DNA of 64,000 bases, taken from positions 310,001 to 374,000 of the forward strand of contig NZ_SWKN01000008.1 of the NCBI RefSeq assembly GCF_005871185.1. Direction: 5' to 3'. Below, one piece after another: positions 8,816 to 17,263 of this stretch. The stretch comes from Limnobacter alexandrii (lineage in GTDB: Bacteria; Pseudomonadota; Gammaproteobacteria; Burkholderiales; Burkholderiaceae_B). Position numbers and translations under genes: made by a program. The notes beneath the pieces were generated by a model. That model did not search any database and was not told the DNA's origin. It saw only the letters and a list, made by a program, of their open reading frames with translations. How positions within the stretch are numbered: position 1 is the first letter of the stretch; each line of letters opens with the position of its first letter.

Positions 8816-9478
8816 TTAGTGCAATTGGCCCTGGCGAATCAAGCCAACAGCCAAACCTTCAATCGCGAATGTTTCAGTTCGCAGATCAACTTGAATGGGT
8901 GCGAAATCGCTGTTTTCGGCTTGTAGTTCAACCACATGGCCTTTCTGGAAAAAACGCTTCACGGTGACGTCATCGTTCACGCGTGCAACCACCACCTGGC
9001 CAGCGCGTGCGGTGCTGATTTTTTTCACTGCCAGCAAATCGCCATCCATGATGCCGATGTCTTTCATGGACATGCCGCGCACCTTTAGCAGGTAGTCGGG
9101 TTTGTCGGGAAACAGGGCTGGGTCTACAGGAATCTGTTTTTCAATGTGTTCTTGCGCAAGAATCGGACTGCCAGCTGCAACGCGGCCAATCAGTGGCAGT
9201 TGCATGAATTGCTCGATTGCACGTTCAGCTGCTTTGCTGGCAATTTCCTCCAGGCCTTCCGCGTATTCGCCCAGCAAACGAATGCCGCGCGATGTGCTGG
9301 CATCAAGCGCGATGACATTTTTCTTGGCCAAGGCCTGCAAGTGGTCTTCCGCTGCATTGGCAGATCGAAAGCCCAATTGCCGTGCAATTTCAGCGCGTGT
9401 GGGGGGCCTGCCAAATTGGCTGATTTGGTCGCGGATTAGATCAAGAATTTCTTGTTGACGAGCAGTTAAACCTTTCAT
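8816..9478 (-). CDS. lexA: SOS repressor LexA
   Basis: LexA represses SOS genes and self-cleaves when bound to RecA filaments. From the ATG at 9478 the protein is 220 residues and begins [15 protein letters not shown]. The winged helix-turn-helix occupies about residues 1-65 ([20 protein letters not shown]). The cleavage site is Ala102-Gly103 in RVAAGSPI. The catalytic serine is Ser137 in VRGMSM, and the lysine is Lys153 in DGDLLAVKK. The frame extends upstream to 9637, but the extra residues are not LexA-like and would run through the LexA box. It heads the operon lexA-imuA-imuB-dnaE2 and is autoregulated through the box at 9502-9517. Confidence 0.97.
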   Translation of the reverse strand: MKGLTARQQEILDLIRDQISQFGRPPTRAEIARQLGFRSANAAEDHLQALAKKNVIALDASTSRGIRLLGEYAEGLEEIASKAAERAIEQFMQLPLIGRVAAGSPILAQEHIEKQIPVDPALFPDKPDYLLKVRGMSMKDIGIMDGDLLAVKKISTARAGQVVVARVNDDVTVKRFFQKGHVVELQAENSDFAPIQVDLRTETFAIEGLAVGLIRQGQLH

Positions 9479-9501
9479 GGCAGCAATCTCGAATTGACAT
9501 G

Positions 9502-9517
9502 CTGTGATTATATACAG
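9502..9517 (-). promoter_or_regulatory. LexA box (SOS operator)
   Basis: The 16-base element CTGTGATTATATACAG is a perfect match to the CTGT-N8-ACAG core of the LexA operator of gamma- and betaproteobacteria. It lies 24 bases upstream of the lexA ATG and overlaps the -10 hexamer of the predicted lexA promoter, the usual layout for autorepression. As first cistron, lexA brings imuA, imuB and dnaE2 under the same control. Confidence 0.92.
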
Positions 9518-9534
9518 TAAATCAAAACTTGCAA
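9507..9534 (-). promoter_or_regulatory. lexA operon promoter
   Basis: On the minus strand TTGCAA (9534-9529) and TATAAT (9512-9507) are separated by 16 bases, a good sigma-70 promoter. The -10 hexamer lies inside the LexA box. Confidence 0.7.
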
Positions 9535-9609
9535 ACACATTTGCCTGAATCCATTTGGGCATATGACAGGTAATACATTCATCTTCGGGAGAGACAGTCT
9601 GGGAGACAC

Positions 9610-9645
9610 GGCCAGAAGCGGAGCGACAAAGTCGCATCCGCGGCC
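9610..9645. other. Hairpin-forming element between lexA and yaaA
   Basis: The 293-base gap between lexA and yaaA carries no gene. Inside it GCGGAGCGAC (9618-9627) pairs with GTCGC-A-TCCGC (9631-9641) across an AAA loop with one bulged A. GGCC at 9610-9613 can also pair with GGCC at 9642-9645. There is no T-run on either side, so it is not an ordinary intrinsic terminator. Its function is unknown. Confidence 0.45.
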
Positions 9646-9771
9646 AACCTCACAAAACCAGCCTCTCGCATACCTTGCATTGGGTATTTTTTCCCGGCTT
9701 CACACCACCCTGTCCCTGAATCACCTGCCAGATCCTGCGATAATAAACCCGTAGTAACAACCAGGTGATTC

Positions 9772-10548
9772 ATGTCCATGCTCGTAGTTCTTTCTCCCGC
9801 AAAATCGCTCGATTACGAAACACCCTTGTCCGTTTCAACCAGTACGCAGCCGCAGTTTGTTGAGCAGGCCGCTGAGTTGGTGAACATTCTTCGCCCCATG
9901 AGTCCGGCTGATATTTCCGAACTCATGTCAGTCTCTGACAAGTTGGGGGTGCTTAACGCAACGCGTTACAGCGAGTGGTCAAGCAAGTTCACCAAGAAGA
10001 ATTCACGCCCTGCGTTGCTCGCATTCAATGGCGATGTGTACGATGGTTTTGATGCCAAAACCCTGGACGAGGAAGGTTTGGCTTTTGCGCAAAAACATGT
10101 GCGCATTCTGTCTGGTTTGTATGGCATTTTGCGTCCACTCGACTTGATGCAGCCTTATCGCCTTGAAATGGGCACCAAGTTGCCCAATCCCGCTGGTAAA
10201 GATTTGTACGCCTACTGGAAGCAAACCGTGGCACCTGCTTTGAACAAAGAGCTGGGTAAAAAAGACCCAGTGCTGGTGAATCTGGCATCAGACGAGTATT
10301 TCAAATCGGTTGATACAAAGGCTTTGAATGCACGCGTGGTGCAGCCTGTGTTTCAAGACTATAAAAATGGTCAGTACAAAATCATCAGTTTCTTTGCAAA
10401 AAAGGCGCGTGGCTTAATGGCCCGTTACATCGTTGACCAGCGAATTACCGAGGTTGAACAACTGAAAAAATTCAAGGTTGCCGGTTATTCCTTTGCAGCC
10501 AAGGAATCTTCTGAAAACACCTGGGTGTTTCGTCGCAAGGAAGCCTGA
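9772..10548 (+). CDS. yaaA: Peroxide stress resistance protein YaaA
   Basis: YaaA (DUF328) lowers intracellular free iron and limits peroxide damage to DNA in E. coli; the fold binds DNA-like structures. The 258-residue sequence shows the family N-terminus [14 protein letters not shown], the middle block [20 protein letters not shown], the [23 protein letters not shown] motif region, and the end block [17 protein letters not shown]. Two starts are possible: the ATG at 9772 and one six bases later, which gives the more usual MLVVLSPAK. An AGGTG lies just upstream. It is followed two bases after its stop by surE, so the two are likely co-transcribed. Proximity to the SOS operon suits a DNA-protection role but is not proof. 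Confidence 0.94.
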   Translation: MSMLVVLSPAKSLDYETPLSVSTSTQPQFVEQAAELVNILRPMSPADISELMSVSDKLGVLNATRYSEWSSKFTKKNSRPALLAFNGDVYDGFDAKTLDEEGLAFAQKHVRILSGLYGILRPLDLMQPYRLEMGTKLPNPAGKDLYAYWKQTVAPALNKELGKKDPVLVNLASDEYFKSVDTKALNARVVQPVFQDYKNGQYKIISFFAKKARGLMARYIVDQRITEVEQLKKFKVAGYSFAAKESSENTWVFRRKEA

Positions 10549-10550
10549 TC

Positions 10551-11312
10551 TTGACTGTTCCCCATATTCTGATCAGCAACGACGATGGCTACAGTGCACC
10601 GGGCATTCTGGCCTTGCATGGTGCCTTGCTAGAACGATTCGGCAACACGGTTCACCTGGAGGTGATGGCCCCCGAGCAAGACCGCTCGGGCGTTTCAAAT
10701 GCGCTTACGCTGGACCGGCCGCTGACCGTGCGCACCGCTGCAAACGGATTCCGTTACGTGAATGGCACGCCCACCGATTGCGTGCATGTGGCGGTCACCG
10801 GTTTGCTGGCGCGTCGCCCCGACCTTGTTGTTTCCGGCATCAACAATGGTGCCAACATGGGCGACGACACCATTTATTCAGGCACTGTGGCCGCTGCCAT
10901 GGAAGGATTTCAGTGTGGCTTGCCCGCAATTGCTTTTTCGCTGGCGGGCAAAGGTTATGCTCACCTGGACAGCGCAGCCCGCGTGGCTGCTGAAATCGTG
11001 GAGCGTTTCCTGGACAACAAGCTGGGTCTGGAACATTGCCTGTTGAATGTGAACATTCCACCGATTCCTTACGATGACATGCAAGGTTACGAATGCACCC
11101 GTTTGGGCAAGCGTCACCACGCCGAGCCCGTGATACCCACACAGAATCCGAAAGACGAAACCGTTTACTGGATTGGCCCGCCCGGTGGTGCGAAAGATGC
11201 TGGACCCGGAACCGATTTTTATGCAGTCAAGCAGGGTAAAATTTCCATCAGTCCCTTGAAGGCTGACCTTACTCACACCGAACAAATGAAGACCCTGGCC
11301 GATTGGCTTTAA
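10551..11312 (+). CDS. surE: 5'/3'-nucleotidase SurE
   Basis: SurE hydrolyses nucleoside 5'- and 3'-monophosphates and short polyphosphate in the cytoplasm, with divalent metal. The 253-residue protein begins [14 protein letters not shown], where the two aspartates bind metal, and carries the second signature [20 protein letters not shown]. The TTG start is chosen because an AGGAAG lies about seven bases upstream at the end of yaaA and no ATG fits. It leads the classical surE-pcm-nlpD cluster, with nine bases to pcm. Length and motifs are full. Confidence 0.96.
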   Translation: MTVPHILISNDDGYSAPGILALHGALLERFGNTVHLEVMAPEQDRSGVSNALTLDRPLTVRTAANGFRYVNGTPTDCVHVAVTGLLARRPDLVVSGINNGANMGDDTIYSGTVAAAMEGFQCGLPAIAFSLAGKGYAHLDSAARVAAEIVERFLDNKLGLEHCLLNVNIPPIPYDDMQGYECTRLGKRHHAEPVIPTQNPKDETVYWIGPPGGAKDAGPGTDFYAVKQGKISISPLKADLTHTEQMKTLADWL

Positions 11313-11321
11313 AACAAAAAA

Positions 11322-12062
11322 ATGGACCAAAAGCCCCGCTTCAAGCCAGCACCTGCGCTGATCACCCAGTCTGCGCGCAAACTGGACCGCATTCCGGAAC
11401 GCATCGGCGGTTCAAGCCTGACCTCTGAGCGTGCCCGCGGGCATTTGGTTCAAAAGCTCAAAACTTTGGGTATTGTGAATCAGCGTGTGCTGGATGTAAT
11501 TGGCACTGTGCCGCGTCATTTGTTCGTGGATGAAGCATTTGCTTCGCGGGCCTATGAAGATGCAGCCTTGCCAATTGGACACCAACAAACCATTTCCCGA
11601 CCTTTCACCGTGGCCCGTTTTGCTGAATACGCGCTAGACGGTCGAAAAGACCTCGACAATGTGTTGGAAGTGGGCGCCGGTTGTGGCTATCAGGCCGCCG
11701 TTTTCGCCAATATTGCAAAGCGGGTGGTCAGCATAGAACGCATTGAGGCGTTGTACGACAAGGCCCAGCGCAATTTGAAACTCGCCGGGTTCAACAAAGT
11801 CAAAGTAATTCATGGTGATGGGCTGGCGGGTTTGCCTGCACAAGCACCGTTTGATGTCATTATTGTGGCCGCTGCAGGCTTGGAAATACCACAAGCCCTG
11901 CTGAAGCAGTTAAAAGTTGGCGGGCGCCTTATTGTGCCCGTGGCTGATCAAAATCAGCAAAATCTGGTCATTGTTGATCGCCTTGCGGTCGACAAATGGC
12001 ACCGAGAGAAAAAAGACTTGGTAAAATTCGTACCCCTGTTACAAGGAACTCGTATCGTATGA
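11322..12062 (+). CDS. pcm: Protein-L-isoaspartate O-methyltransferase
   Basis: Pcm methylates isoaspartyl residues in aged proteins, starting their repair, with S-adenosylmethionine. The protein (246 residues) has an N-terminal extension of about 30 residues rich in Pro/Arg, then the catalytic core: VPRHLFVDEAFASRAYEDAALPIGHQQTISRP, motif I VLEVGAGCGYQAAVFA, and the end block GGRLIVPV. The ATG at 11322 has no strong ribosome binding site. Its stop overlaps the nlpD start as ATGA. In proteobacteria it is normally found with surE and nlpD, as here. Confidence 0.95.
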   Translation: MDQKPRFKPAPALITQSARKLDRIPERIGGSSLTSERARGHLVQKLKTLGIVNQRVLDVIGTVPRHLFVDEAFASRAYEDAALPIGHQQTISRPFTVARFAEYALDGRKDLDNVLEVGAGCGYQAAVFANIAKRVVSIERIEALYDKAQRNLKLAGFNKVKVIHGDGLAGLPAQAPFDVIIVAAAGLEIPQALLKQLKVGGRLIVPVADQNQQNLVIVDRLAVDKWHREKKDLVKFVPLLQGTRIV

Positions 12063-12880
12063 AACGTGGCGCATTGATCAGAACCCGCTTTCTTGGGCAC
12101 ACACGTGCATTGGCAGTCGGGTTTGCAACATTGACCTTCCTGGCCGCCTGTACAACAACGGGCAATCAGGCCCCGGTGGTTGACCGTTTGCCCTCCCGTT
12201 CTACGGACACCGCAGTGGCCACTGATGGCGTTTACACCGTGAAGGCTGGCGATACGCTGTATAGCATTGCCCTTGATTTTGGTCTGGACTGGCGTGAACT
12301 GGCGCGTGCCAACAATTTGAGCGATCCCAGCAAATTGAGCATTGGTCAAAAGCTGCGTGTGACAGGTGCGCCTGCTGCTGTTGCCGGCGGTGCTTCGGGA
12401 TCCACCATGGAAGACAGTGGTGTTGAAGTAACTCCGATTACACCTGCAGGCGGCGCCAAGCCAGTTGAAGCCACGCCAGCGCCTGAAATTAAACCGCCAG
12501 CACCGGTGGCAGTTACCTTGGGCTTTATTTGGCCACACCCGGGTGAAATTATCCAAAGTTACAAAGCCGGTGTGAACAAGGGCATTGACCTTGCAGCCAA
12601 AGTGGGCGACCCCGTGGTGGCCTCTCAGGCCGGGCGTGTGGTGTATTCAGGCAATGCGCTGCGTGGTTACGGCAACCTGATCATTTTGAAGCACGACAAC
12701 AATTTGCTGACTGCCTATGCGCACAACAAAACCTTGTTGGTGAAAGAAGGCGAGCCTGTTACCAAGGGCCAGAAAATTGCGGAAGCAGGGCAGTCTGATT
12801 CCGATCGCCCCAAGTTGCATTTTGAAGTGCGCAAGCAGGGCAAGCCTGTCGACCCGATGGATTACCTCCCGGCCCGTTAA
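12059..12880 (+). CDS. nlpD: Murein hydrolase activator NlpD (lipoprotein)
   Basis: NlpD is an outer-membrane lipoprotein that activates an N-acetylmuramyl-L-alanine amidase at the division site. From the ATG at 12059 the protein has 273 residues. It has a basic N-terminus, a signal peptide and a lipobox LAAC with Cys31. A LysM peptidoglycan-binding domain follows (YTVKAGDTLYSIALDFG to IGQKLRV), then a Pro/Ala linker and a C-terminal LytM/M23 domain (about 165-270). The M23 metal ligands are incomplete (KGIDLAAK and KLHFEVR without the first His of HxH), as expected for a non-catalytic activator. It overlaps pcm by four bases. The usual next gene, rpoS, is not present; rlmD follows after 18 bases. 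Confidence 0.93.
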   Translation: MKRGALIRTRFLGHTRALAVGFATLTFLAACTTTGNQAPVVDRLPSRSTDTAVATDGVYTVKAGDTLYSIALDFGLDWRELARANNLSDPSKLSIGQKLRVTGAPAAVAGGASGSTMEDSGVEVTPITPAGGAKPVEATPAPEIKPPAPVAVTLGFIWPHPGEIIQSYKAGVNKGIDLAAKVGDPVVASQAGRVVYSGNALRGYGNLIILKHDNNLLTAYAHNKTLLVKEGEPVTKGQKIAEAGQSDSDRPKLHFEVRKQGKPVDPMDYLPAR

Positions 12881-12898
12881 TTTTTATTGAATGTAGCC

Positions 12899-14272
12899 AT
12901 GGGCCGCAAAAAGAAAAAAGACCGTACACCTGTGGTGTTTCCACAGGTGCAAGTTGCCATTGAGTCAATCGACCTGGATGCCAACGGCATTGGCCATGTG
13001 GATGGCAAAGTGCACTTCATCGACGGCGCTATCACTGGTGAAACTGTTGTTGCTGAAATTACGCGAATAAAACCCAGTTATTCCAAGGGCAGAACGCTTC
13101 AGGTACTCAACACCGTGTCCACACGCACAACCCCAAAATGCCCGCATTACGGGGTGTGTGGTGGGTGTGCAATGCAGCACATTGAGCCCAATGCCCAGGT
13201 GGCCATCAAAAACCGCGCCCTTGAAGACCTTCTTGAGCGAATTGGCCGACAAAAACCTGAACAGATGATGCCGCCCATTTATGGCTCGTTCTGGGGTTAC
13301 CGTCACCGTGCGCGTCTGAGTACTCGCTTTGTGATCAAGAAAGACCGCTTTTTTGTGGGCTTTCACGAAAAATCTTCTTCTTATGTCGCTGACATGCAGG
13401 AATGCCACGTCCTGCCCAAGCATGTGTCCAACATGATTGTGCCGTTGGGCAATATGCTTGTAACACTCAGCATTTTCATGCGTGTTCCCCAAATTGAACT
13501 GGCTGTGGGCGATGGCGTAACCGCCATGGTGTTGCGTCACCTTGAGCCTTTCAGTGAATCCGATCTGGACACGCTTCGGTCGTTTGGCCGAGAGTGGGGC
13601 ATAGACTGGTGGCTGCAACCGGGTGGTCCGGCCACTGCACACCGCCTTGAGGCAGACAAGCCCGTCGATCTCACTTACAGAATTCCCAGTTTTGGCATTC
13701 GCATGCGGTTCAGGCCCACTGATTTCACGCAAGTGAACCACATGATCAACGACGCCATGATCAGCCGTGCGGTGTCATTGCTCGACTTGAAGCCCGAGGA
13801 CCGCGTGCTTGACCTGTTCTGTGGCTTGGGCAATTTTTCTTTGCCTTTGGCTACAAAAAGCAGCTATGTGAAGGGTTTTGAAGGTTCGCAAGACCTGGTC
13901 GACCGCGCTGGCGAGAATGCCGAGTTCAATGGCCTGGCTGATAAAACCGAATTTCATGTGCGCAACCTGTTCGAAGTGGAAACACCAGAATGGGAAAGCT
14001 GGGGGCAGTACGACAAAGTATTGGTCGATCCTCCACGCGATGGAGCCCTGGAAATTTGCAAGGCCATTGTGGGTGCGCGCGCAGAGTTTCAGCCCAAGCG
14101 CATTGTGTATGTCAGTTGTAACCCAGGCACTTTGGCGCGCGACACGGCCGTGTTGTGCAATGTGGGTTCATACAGGCTGATGAAGGCAGGGGTGGTGAAC
14201 ATGTTCCCTCACACTTCACACGTGGAGTCGATTGCTGTGTTTGAGCGATTGGCCTACAGCGAGTATTCGTGA
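12899..14272 (+). CDS. rlmD: 23S rRNA (uracil-5-)-methyltransferase RlmD
   Basis: RlmD methylates a conserved uridine of 23S rRNA (U1939 in E. coli) using S-adenosylmethionine. The 457-residue protein has an N-terminal TRAM domain after a lysine-rich start (GRKKKKDR). The [4Fe-4S] cysteines are in CPHYGVCGGC, with a fourth in QECHVLPKH. Rossmann motif I is LDLFCGLGNFSLPLA, and the catalytic block is VYVSCNPGTLARD with the nucleophilic Cys. The ATG at 12899 is preferred; an in-frame TTG twelve bases earlier adds four residues. A strong intrinsic terminator follows the stop. Confidence 0.95.
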   Translation: MGRKKKKDRTPVVFPQVQVAIESIDLDANGIGHVDGKVHFIDGAITGETVVAEITRIKPSYSKGRTLQVLNTVSTRTTPKCPHYGVCGGCAMQHIEPNAQVAIKNRALEDLLERIGRQKPEQMMPPIYGSFWGYRHRARLSTRFVIKKDRFFVGFHEKSSSYVADMQECHVLPKHVSNMIVPLGNMLVTLSIFMRVPQIELAVGDGVTAMVLRHLEPFSESDLDTLRSFGREWGIDWWLQPGGPATAHRLEADKPVDLTYRIPSFGIRMRFRPTDFTQVNHMINDAMISRAVSLLDLKPEDRVLDLFCGLGNFSLPLATKSSYVKGFEGSQDLVDRAGENAEFNGLADKTEFHVRNLFEVETPEWESWGQYDKVLVDPPRDGALEICKAIVGARAEFQPKRIVYVSCNPGTLARDTAVLCNVGSYRLMKAGVVNMFPHTSHVESIAVFERLAYSEYS

Positions 14273-14294
14273 CAAGTTGGCCGCACAAATAACA

Positions 14295-14320
14295 AACGGG
14301 GCCGTTGCGGCCCCGTTTTC
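14295..14320 (+). terminator. Intrinsic terminator after rlmD
   Basis: The stem AACGGGGCC / GGCCCCGTT has a five-base loop (14304-14308) and is followed by TTTT. It starts 22 bases after the rlmD stop and closes the yaaA-surE-pcm-nlpD-rlmD run. Confidence 0.85.
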
Positions 14321-14452
14321 GTTGGTGCGTTTGCCTCACCAACTCGGCGGTCAGTATAGATACCGACCAACTGAAACTTCATATTGCGCTTCTGAAATTC
14401 ACTTTGCAACAACTTTCGATGCTGCAAAGTGTCAAAAAATCGCTTGAAAATC

Positions 14453-14470
14453 AGTTACTTCGCAGTAACT
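14453..14470 (-). terminator. Terminator-like hairpin after the Bax-inhibitor-1 gene
   Basis: AGTTACT (14453-14459) and AGTAACT (14464-14470) form a 7-bp stem with a TCGC loop, 20 bases past the end of the minus-strand gene. On that strand it is followed by GATTTTC and then a longer T-rich run. A second possible stem, ACTTTGCA/TGCAAAGT, lies at 14401-14430. The rest of the 170-base gap 14321-14490 shows no gene. Confidence 0.55.
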
Positions 14471-14490
14471 TTTGCTCAAATTGCGCTTGT

Positions 14491-15195
14491 TTACTCGCGA
14501 CTGCCACCGGCGAACACCATGAGCAGTTGCAGCAAGTTCACGAACAAATTGTACAAACTCAGGTAGATGCTCAGGGCGGCTGAAATGTAGTTGGTTTCAC
14601 CACCACGCATTACGCGCTGCAGGTCGTACAAAATGAACAGCGAGAACAAACCCACACAAATGGTGGAAATGGTCAGCGACAAGGCCGGCATTTGCAGGAA
14701 GATGTTGGCCACGGAAGCCACAATCACCATGACCAAACCAATCAGCAGGCCTTTGCCCATGTTGGTGAAGTCACGCTTGGTCACGGCAGCGTAACTGGCC
14801 AGGCCGAAGAAGATACCCGCTGTACCCAGTGCGGCCATCATGATGATGGAGCCACCGTTGGACAAGCTGAGTGCCACCGACAAAATACCGGAGAGCATCA
14901 GACCCATGAAGAAGGTGAAGCCCAGCATGAGCACCACACCAAATGAATTGTTGCGGTTACGCTGAATACCCCAAATAAAGCCGAACATGGCGGCCAGCAT
15001 GACTACAAACGAGAGGATTGGGCTGCCCGCAAACAGACGGAAAAACCCGAACTGAATGCCTGCAAACGCGCCCAAAGCGGTTGGCACCATGGACAGGGCC
15101 AACAGGAAGTATGTGTTTCGCAGAACACGGTTGGTTTCTACGGATGAAACACCACCGGCTGTGCGGCCAAATTGTGCTGTTCTTAAATCAGACAT
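14491..15195 (-). CDS. Bax inhibitor-1/YccA family membrane protein
   Basis: This 234-residue integral membrane protein belongs to the Bax inhibitor-1 (TMBIM) family, whose bacterial members include YccA, an FtsH modulator, and pH-sensitive calcium-leak channels. After a polar N-terminus (residues 1-28) there are seven hydrophobic segments, beginning with TYFLLALSMVPTALGAFAG and ending with SIYLSLYNLFVNLLQLLMVF. The family feature of a late charged loop (LYDLQRVMRGGETNYISAALS) before the last helix, with conserved Asp and Arg, is clear. The ATG at 15195 follows a GGAGCGAG-type ribosome binding site. It stands alone, divergent from ndk. Which subfamily function applies cannot be told from sequence. 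Confidence 0.9.
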   Translation of the reverse strand: MSDLRTAQFGRTAGGVSSVETNRVLRNTYFLLALSMVPTALGAFAGIQFGFFRLFAGSPILSFVVMLAAMFGFIWGIQRNRNNSFGVVLMLGFTFFMGLMLSGILSVALSLSNGGSIIMMAALGTAGIFFGLASYAAVTKRDFTNMGKGLLIGLVMVIVASVANIFLQMPALSLTISTICVGLFSLFILYDLQRVMRGGETNYISAALSIYLSLYNLFVNLLQLLMVFAGGSRE

Positions 15196-15290
15196 GTGTT
15201 CTCGCTCCTTTGTAAAACACGACTTTCTACAAATTTAGAGTAATGGTAATGCCGAAAAGTTTCAATTCAAGGGGTGGGTCAGGCCTGTGA

Positions 15291-15319
15291 TTGGGTTTTT
15301 TACATAAACCAGCTATAAT
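15291..15319 (+). promoter_or_regulatory. Sigma-70 promoter of ndk
   Basis: TTGGGT (15291-15296) and a perfect TATAAT (15314-15319) are spaced by exactly 17 bases, about 50 bases upstream of the ndk ATG. Confidence 0.7.
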
Positions 15320-15367
15320 TGCGGGTTAATTTTCACGCTTTTCTAATCTTTTCGGAGTGGTTACACC

Positions 15368-15793
15368 ATGGCAATCGAGCGCACCCTGTCCATCATCAAG
15401 CCTGATGCTGTTGCAAAAAACGTAATTGGTCAAATTTACAGCCGCTTTGAAGCCGCTGGCCTGAAAGTAGTTGCTGCCCGCATGGCCCACCTGTCACGCG
15501 CTGAAGCCGAAGGTTTTTATGCAGTACACAAGGCACGCCCCTTCTTCAACGACCTAGTTGAATTCATGATTTCCGGCCCAGTGATGATTCAAGCCCTGGA
15601 AGGCGAGAACGCCATTGCCAAGAACCGTGAACTGATGGGCGCAACAAACCCCAAGGAAGCCGCTGCCGGCACCATTCGCGCCGACTTCGCGGAAAGCATT
15701 GATGCCAACGCTGTTCATGGCTCTGATGCGCCTGAAACTGCTGCGAACGAAATCGCTTATTTCTTCCCGGCGTCACAAGTATTTTCACGTTAA
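15368..15793 (+). CDS. ndk: Nucleoside diphosphate kinase
   Basis: Ndk transfers the gamma phosphate from ATP to nucleoside diphosphates through a phospho-histidine, balancing (d)NTP pools. The 141-residue protein has the family start [18 protein letters not shown] and the active-site block [20 protein letters not shown] with the catalytic His. Length is normal. A GGAGTGG lies upstream of the ATG, and a strong promoter precedes it. The next gene is rlmN, after a terminator-like hairpin. Confidence 0.97.
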   Translation: MAIERTLSIIKPDAVAKNVIGQIYSRFEAAGLKVVAARMAHLSRAEAEGFYAVHKARPFFNDLVEFMISGPVMIQALEGENAIAKNRELMGATNPKEAAAGTIRADFAESIDANAVHGSDAPETAANEIAYFFPASQVFSR

Positions 15794-15815
15794 TCTGAAT
15801 CGGTTGCGTTGAATT

Positions 15816-15845
15816 CCGGGGGCGCACGTGCGTCCCCGTTTGTTT
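15816..15845 (+). terminator. Terminator-like hairpin between ndk and rlmN
   Basis: GGGGGCGC (15816-15823) pairs with GCGTCCCC (15828-15835, one G-U) around ACGT, followed by GTTTGTTTTG. It may end part of the ndk transcripts; some read-through into rlmN is likely, since no strong promoter is visible in the remaining gap. Confidence 0.65.
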
Positions 15846-15859
15846 TGAAAGGACACACC

Positions 15860-16999
15860 ATGAGTGAACAACTCGACAATTTGCTGGACTACTCGGTGCC
15901 CGAGTTGATTCAGTGGTGTGGCAATTTGGGTGAAAAGCCATTCAGGGCCAAGCAGCTGGCCAAATGGATTCACCAATCCGGCATGGACAACTTCGAGTCC
16001 ATGACTGATCTCGCGAAGTCATTTCGCCAGAATTTGAATAGCCGTGCCTGTATCAAGGCACCCAACATCATTTCCGACAATGTCTCCAAAGACGGTACAC
16101 GCAAGTGGCTCTTTGACGTCGGCAACGGCGACGCTGTTGAAACAGTATTCATCCCCGAAGAGCGCCGTGGCACGCTGTGCGTCAGCTCGCAGGCGGGTTG
16201 CGCAGTCAATTGCCGTTTTTGTTCCACTGGCAAGCAGGGTTTTTCACGCAATTTGAGTACCGCAGAAATTGTGGCCCAATTGTGGAAAGCCAATGTCTTG
16301 CTGCGTGAGGCGGGCGATCGGGTTTACGCCCAAGAGCGCCCAGTGACGAATGTTGTCATGATGGGCATGGGCGAGCCCTTGCTGAACTACGATGCCTTGG
16401 TGCCAGCCTTGCAACTGATGCTCGACGACACGGCTTATGGGCTGTCCCGTCGCCGGGTCACTGTGTCAACTTCAGGTGTGGTGCCGTTCATGGACAGGCT
16501 TTCTCAAGATTGCCCCGTGGCCTTGGCTGTTTCTCTGCACGCGCCCAACGACGCGCTTCGCGATCACTTGGTGCCGCTGAACAAGAAGTACCCGCTGCGT
16601 GAATTGCTGGACGCCTGCTTGCGATACCTGAAATTTGCACCACGTGATTTCATTACTTTTGAGTACGTAATGCTCGATGGTGTGAACGACAAACCCGAGC
16701 ATGCCCAGCAATTGCTTGAGATCGCAAAAATCGTACCCTGCAAATTCAATTTGATTCCGTTTAATCCCTTTCCGGAATCTGGCCTGCTGAAGTCAACCAC
16801 CCCAGCCATTAAAACGTTCGTTGAAGTGTTGGCTGGAGCGGGTGTGGTGACTACGGTGCGCAAAACTCGCGGCGATGACATCGATGCTGCCTGTGGGCAA
16901 TTGGCCGGTGAAGTTCGAGATCGCACGAAAGTGCGGGAAAGATCGGTAAGCACTGTGTCGCTGGAAGAACTGAGGGGTTCCTCCAAACGCAGGGGCTAG
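15860..16999 (+). CDS. rlmN: Dual-specificity 23S rRNA/tRNA A2 methyltransferase RlmN
   Basis: RlmN is a radical-SAM enzyme that methylates C2 of adenosine 2503 in 23S rRNA and A37 in some tRNAs. From the ATG at 15860 (AAAGGA upstream) it has 379 residues. The radical-SAM cluster motif is CAVNCRFC within [20 protein letters not shown], followed by [15 protein letters not shown]. The conserved Cys near the C-terminus lies in [16 protein letters not shown]. The open frame extends 51 bases upstream through the hairpin, but the internal ATG fits the family and has the ribosome binding site. Confidence 0.96.
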   Translation: MSEQLDNLLDYSVPELIQWCGNLGEKPFRAKQLAKWIHQSGMDNFESMTDLAKSFRQNLNSRACIKAPNIISDNVSKDGTRKWLFDVGNGDAVETVFIPEERRGTLCVSSQAGCAVNCRFCSTGKQGFSRNLSTAEIVAQLWKANVLLREAGDRVYAQERPVTNVVMMGMGEPLLNYDALVPALQLMLDDTAYGLSRRRVTVSTSGVVPFMDRLSQDCPVALAVSLHAPNDALRDHLVPLNKKYPLRELLDACLRYLKFAPRDFITFEYVMLDGVNDKPEHAQQLLEIAKIVPCKFNLIPFNPFPESGLLKSTTPAIKTFVEVLAGAGVVTTVRKTRGDDIDAACGQLAGEVRDRTKVRERSVSTVSLEELRGSSKRRG

Positions 17000-17158
17000 G
17001 GAAATACCCTGCAGGCTTTGTCATACAATAAGGTCATGACGATTGATGTTGTGGCATGGAAAGTTGCTTGATTCCCCTATAAAAACCATATTTTGTTGCC
17101 GAACTTGTAGCGCTTTCTCAAAAAACTCCTCAACACATTGAATTTTCATAGAAAACTC

Positions 17159-17188
17159 TTGAACCTACCAGCTTGCTTCGATTATGCT
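17159..17188 (+). promoter_or_regulatory. Candidate promoter for the rodZ-ispG-hisS run
   Basis: TTGAAC (17159-17164) and TATGCT (17183-17188) are 18 bases apart, about 75 bases before the rodZ start. The 264-base gap 17000-17263 holds no convincing gene; in many relatives a pilF/pilW-type TPR lipoprotein gene sits here. Confidence 0.35.
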
Positions 17189-17263
17189 GCAAAGGTGGTG
17201 GCGGTAAAGAACTACAATTACTAATCGGGGCCGTATGTGCCTGCCGACGCTTGGAAAGACCAA

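Noticed and set aside
9479-9637. 53-codon N-terminal extension of LexA
   Set aside because: Would cross the LexA box and promoter; the ATG at 9478 gives the family N-terminus.
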